64,000 nucleotides of DNA from assembly GCF_013868055.1 (NCBI RefSeq), contig NZ_JACEOL010000033.1, positions 1 to 64,000 of the forward strand, read 5' to 3'. Source of the DNA: Thermoactinomyces mirandus (lineage in GTDB: Bacteria > Bacillota > Bacilli > Thermoactinomycetales > Thermoactinomycetaceae). Every line of letters starts with the position of its first letter. Positions within the stretch are counted from its first letter, which is position 1. Shown piece after piece: positions 62,717-64,000 of this stretch. A model generated the notes under the pieces. The model saw only the letters and a program-made list of their open reading frames with translations. It did no database searches and had not been told where the DNA came from. A program made the position numbers and the translations under genes.

Positions 62717-63994
62717 TTAAATAGTATAACCTTGAATAACTTCATTGGTCTGAGCTACAAAACAACTTTCTTCAGGATCAACAAGGATCGAACGATGGTA
62801 AAGATTTTTGTCGAATGAATGGCTTTTCAAAATGGTTCCTTCTTCGGAGATCGCCGCAACGATTGTTTCCGAATTATTAGATACTATCCATACATAAATT
62901 TTTTTGTTGGGAACCCAGGCCGTTCTCGATTCATATGCTTTTGGAAGGGGACTGTATCTCCATAGAACTTCACCTTCATAGGTGTAACCCTTTACTTCAC
63001 CTTTTGTAACAACGACCAAGCTATTATGTCCTAAAGTTACAGATTGAATATTTTCCTGCTCTTTGAGTTCAAGGATTTTCTCCAATTTTTTATTATAAAA
63101 CAATATTCGTCTTTTACCTGTTCGTAAAACCAGTTTTTTTTCTGGCGATTCGTAAGCCTCGTAAACAGCTGCTGAAAGTTTTAATTCTGTTTTGTTGACA
63201 GGGCTTTCAAGTTCATATATTTTCTTGTCTATTTTTTTTATGTGGAAGTTAGGAAGTTCAACGTCATTCAATCCTGCGCCGAACACATTCTGTTCTTCAT
63301 TTTCAACATCTGGTTCATTAATTTTTAAATTCCACTTTCCTTTGCGGTCACGCTCAAAGATCCCAGAAACAGGTTTTTCTCCCCGCTCTGCTGCAAAGAG
63401 AACAATACCACGGTCCTCGGACATAAACTCCAGATTAAATTCATGAGCATCCACTTTAAATTGATCGAGTTGTTGACCATCTTTGGAATAAGTAACAATA
63501 TATCCCGGCAGCCAGGTAATTTCCTCTCCTGAAGGTAAACTTGTGAAAATGACTTCGCCATCCGGGGATAAAAACAGTGACCACATTGATGAATATATGT
63601 GTTTTTTCCAAATGATATTTCCATCAAGGTCATAACAAACCAGGTTATGGCTCAAACGGTCTTTTTCCCTTTGTTTTTCAGACAAGTTTACTAATTCATC
63701 AATTGATTTTCGTGGCCCTTCCTCAACTGCGTAGACTTTTTGGTTTTTCATATCAATGACACGACTACCAAACCACCCTTTTTTGCTATTAATCTCCCAT
63801 TTTTTTGGGAACTTCTCAGTCGCGGTAATTTCAGGGGCCACATCACTTTGGATATTAGTTCTCTCTGTATCCGTAAATGTTTTTGCTTCAAAATGCTTCC
63901 ATTGATGGTTTTCCGGTGCTAACCAAAAATAACCCTGGCTGTGAATCCCGCCATCAAAAAACACATTTTGCCCGGCCAAGGTGAACAGTTCCAT
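62717..63994 (-). CDS. Beta-propeller-like protein of unknown function (5' end may lie outside the window)
   Basis: The 425-residue frame runs to within six bases of the window edge; the ATG at 63994 may be internal, since no ribosome binding site can be judged. I do not recognise a named family. The protein has repeated blade-like units of 40-60 residues with Trp/Tyr-Gly-Asp turns: LVCYDLDGNIIWKKHIYSSMWSLFLSPDGEVIFTS, YIVTYSKDGQQLDQFKVDAHEFNLEFMSEDRG, SVTLGHNSLVVVTKGEVKGYTYEGEVLWRYSPLPKAYESRTAWVPNKKIYVW and TIVAAISEEGTILKSHSFDKNLYHRSILVDPEESCFVA. This fits a PQQ/WD-type propeller that could be a sensor or surface module. Codon use is AT-richer than that of ddl and its neighbours. Confidence 0.6.
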   Translation of the reverse strand: MELFTLAGQNVFFDGGIHSQGYFWLAPENHQWKHFEAKTFTDTERTNIQSDVAPEITATEKFPKKWEINSKKGWFGSRVIDMKNQKVYAVEEGPRKSIDELVNLSEKQREKDRLSHNLVCYDLDGNIIWKKHIYSSMWSLFLSPDGEVIFTSLPSGEEITWLPGYIVTYSKDGQQLDQFKVDAHEFNLEFMSEDRGIVLFAAERGEKPVSGIFERDRKGKWNLKINEPDVENEEQNVFGAGLNDVELPNFHIKKIDKKIYELESPVNKTELKLSAAVYEAYESPEKKLVLRTGKRRILFYNKKLEKILELKEQENIQSVTLGHNSLVVVTKGEVKGYTYEGEVLWRYSPLPKAYESRTAWVPNKKIYVWIVSNNSETIVAAISEEGTILKSHSFDKNLYHRSILVDPEESCFVAQTNEVIQGYTI

Positions 63995-64000
63995 TCCAGG

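Noticed and set aside
62479-62724. 81-codon open frame on the plus strand after ddl
   Set aside because: It begins at the ddl stop, runs through the ddl terminator and has no ribosome binding site or recognisable domain. The PQPCPQPLF end looks accidental.
1-64000. CRISPR array, insertion sequence or prophage
   Set aside because: No regularly spaced repeats, no transposase or integrase reading frame, and no phage structural gene were seen. The only mobile element is the group I intron.

Overview
The window (about 45% GC by eye) reads as the chromosome of an endospore-forming, low-GC Gram-positive bacterium of the order Bacillales. Support comes from gerM, the Bacillus-like order ysmB(marR)-racE-gerM-rph-ysnA-ysnB, the lonB-lonA-engB block, strong AGGAGG-type ribosome binding sites, TTG and GTG starts, intrinsic terminators after most operons, a guanine-class purine riboswitch and a DUF2179/YitT protein. 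An Alicyclobacillaceae-like relative would fit, but the sequence alone does not settle the genus.

Layout. 1-13 kb: the end of a transketolase gene, then short units (arginase-fold hydrolase, TetR, lipoprotein, thiM, RraA-like protein, riboswitch-controlled xanthine permease, B12/radical SAM enzyme, YitT, a frameshifted fni, MarR, an unrecognised 335-aa protein). 13-18.7 kb: spermidine synthase and the marR-racE-gerM-rph-rdgB-ysnB block. 19-19.4 kb: a tRNA-Arg(UCU) gene split by a 370-nt group I intron that carries the remnant of a homing endonuclease gene. 19.6-26 kb: small accessory genes (transglutaminase-like, GNAT, an ABC-F gene behind an attenuator-like leader, SRAP peptidase, a DUF4272-like gene with an in-frame TGA, LOG-family hydrolase). 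26-33.4 kb: a sigma-54 enhancer-binding activator followed by acetone carboxylase acxABC, with a clear -24/-12 promoter and two upstream inverted repeats. 33.5-37 kb: a frameshifted TetR gene under a perfect 18-bp palindrome, then a rifampin-phosphotransferase-like enzyme. 37-38.2 kb: di-iron repair protein Ric/ScdA behind two tandem FNR-type class II promoters. 38.2-44.6 kb, minus strand: MATE efflux pump, the ssu alkanesulfonate operon, YezD and an Rrf2 regulator. 45.2-51.6 kb: acyl-CoA ligase, a fragment of acyl-CoA dehydrogenase, CoA-transferase, thiolase, SDR dehydrogenase and a nitronate-monooxygenase-like flavoprotein. 52-62.5 kb: tig-clpP-clpX-femX-lonB-lonA-engB-ddl, a proteostasis block with cell-wall genes inserted. 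The window ends in a minus-strand beta-propeller-like protein.

How parts work together. The acx operon should convert acetone plus CO2 to acetoacetate; the acyl-CoA cluster 12 kb downstream contains a thiolase and a CoA-transferase that could take acetoacetate on to acetyl-CoA, but that link is inference. The sulfonate operon sits directly behind an Rrf2-YezD pair and a terminator that may act as an attenuator.

Several genes are broken: methyltransferase, fni, DUF4272-like, tetR, ssuB C-terminus, acyl-CoA dehydrogenase and the intron endonuclease. Some could be sequencing indels at homopolymers. Others (a nonsense codon, a large 5' deletion, an internal deletion) look like real decay.
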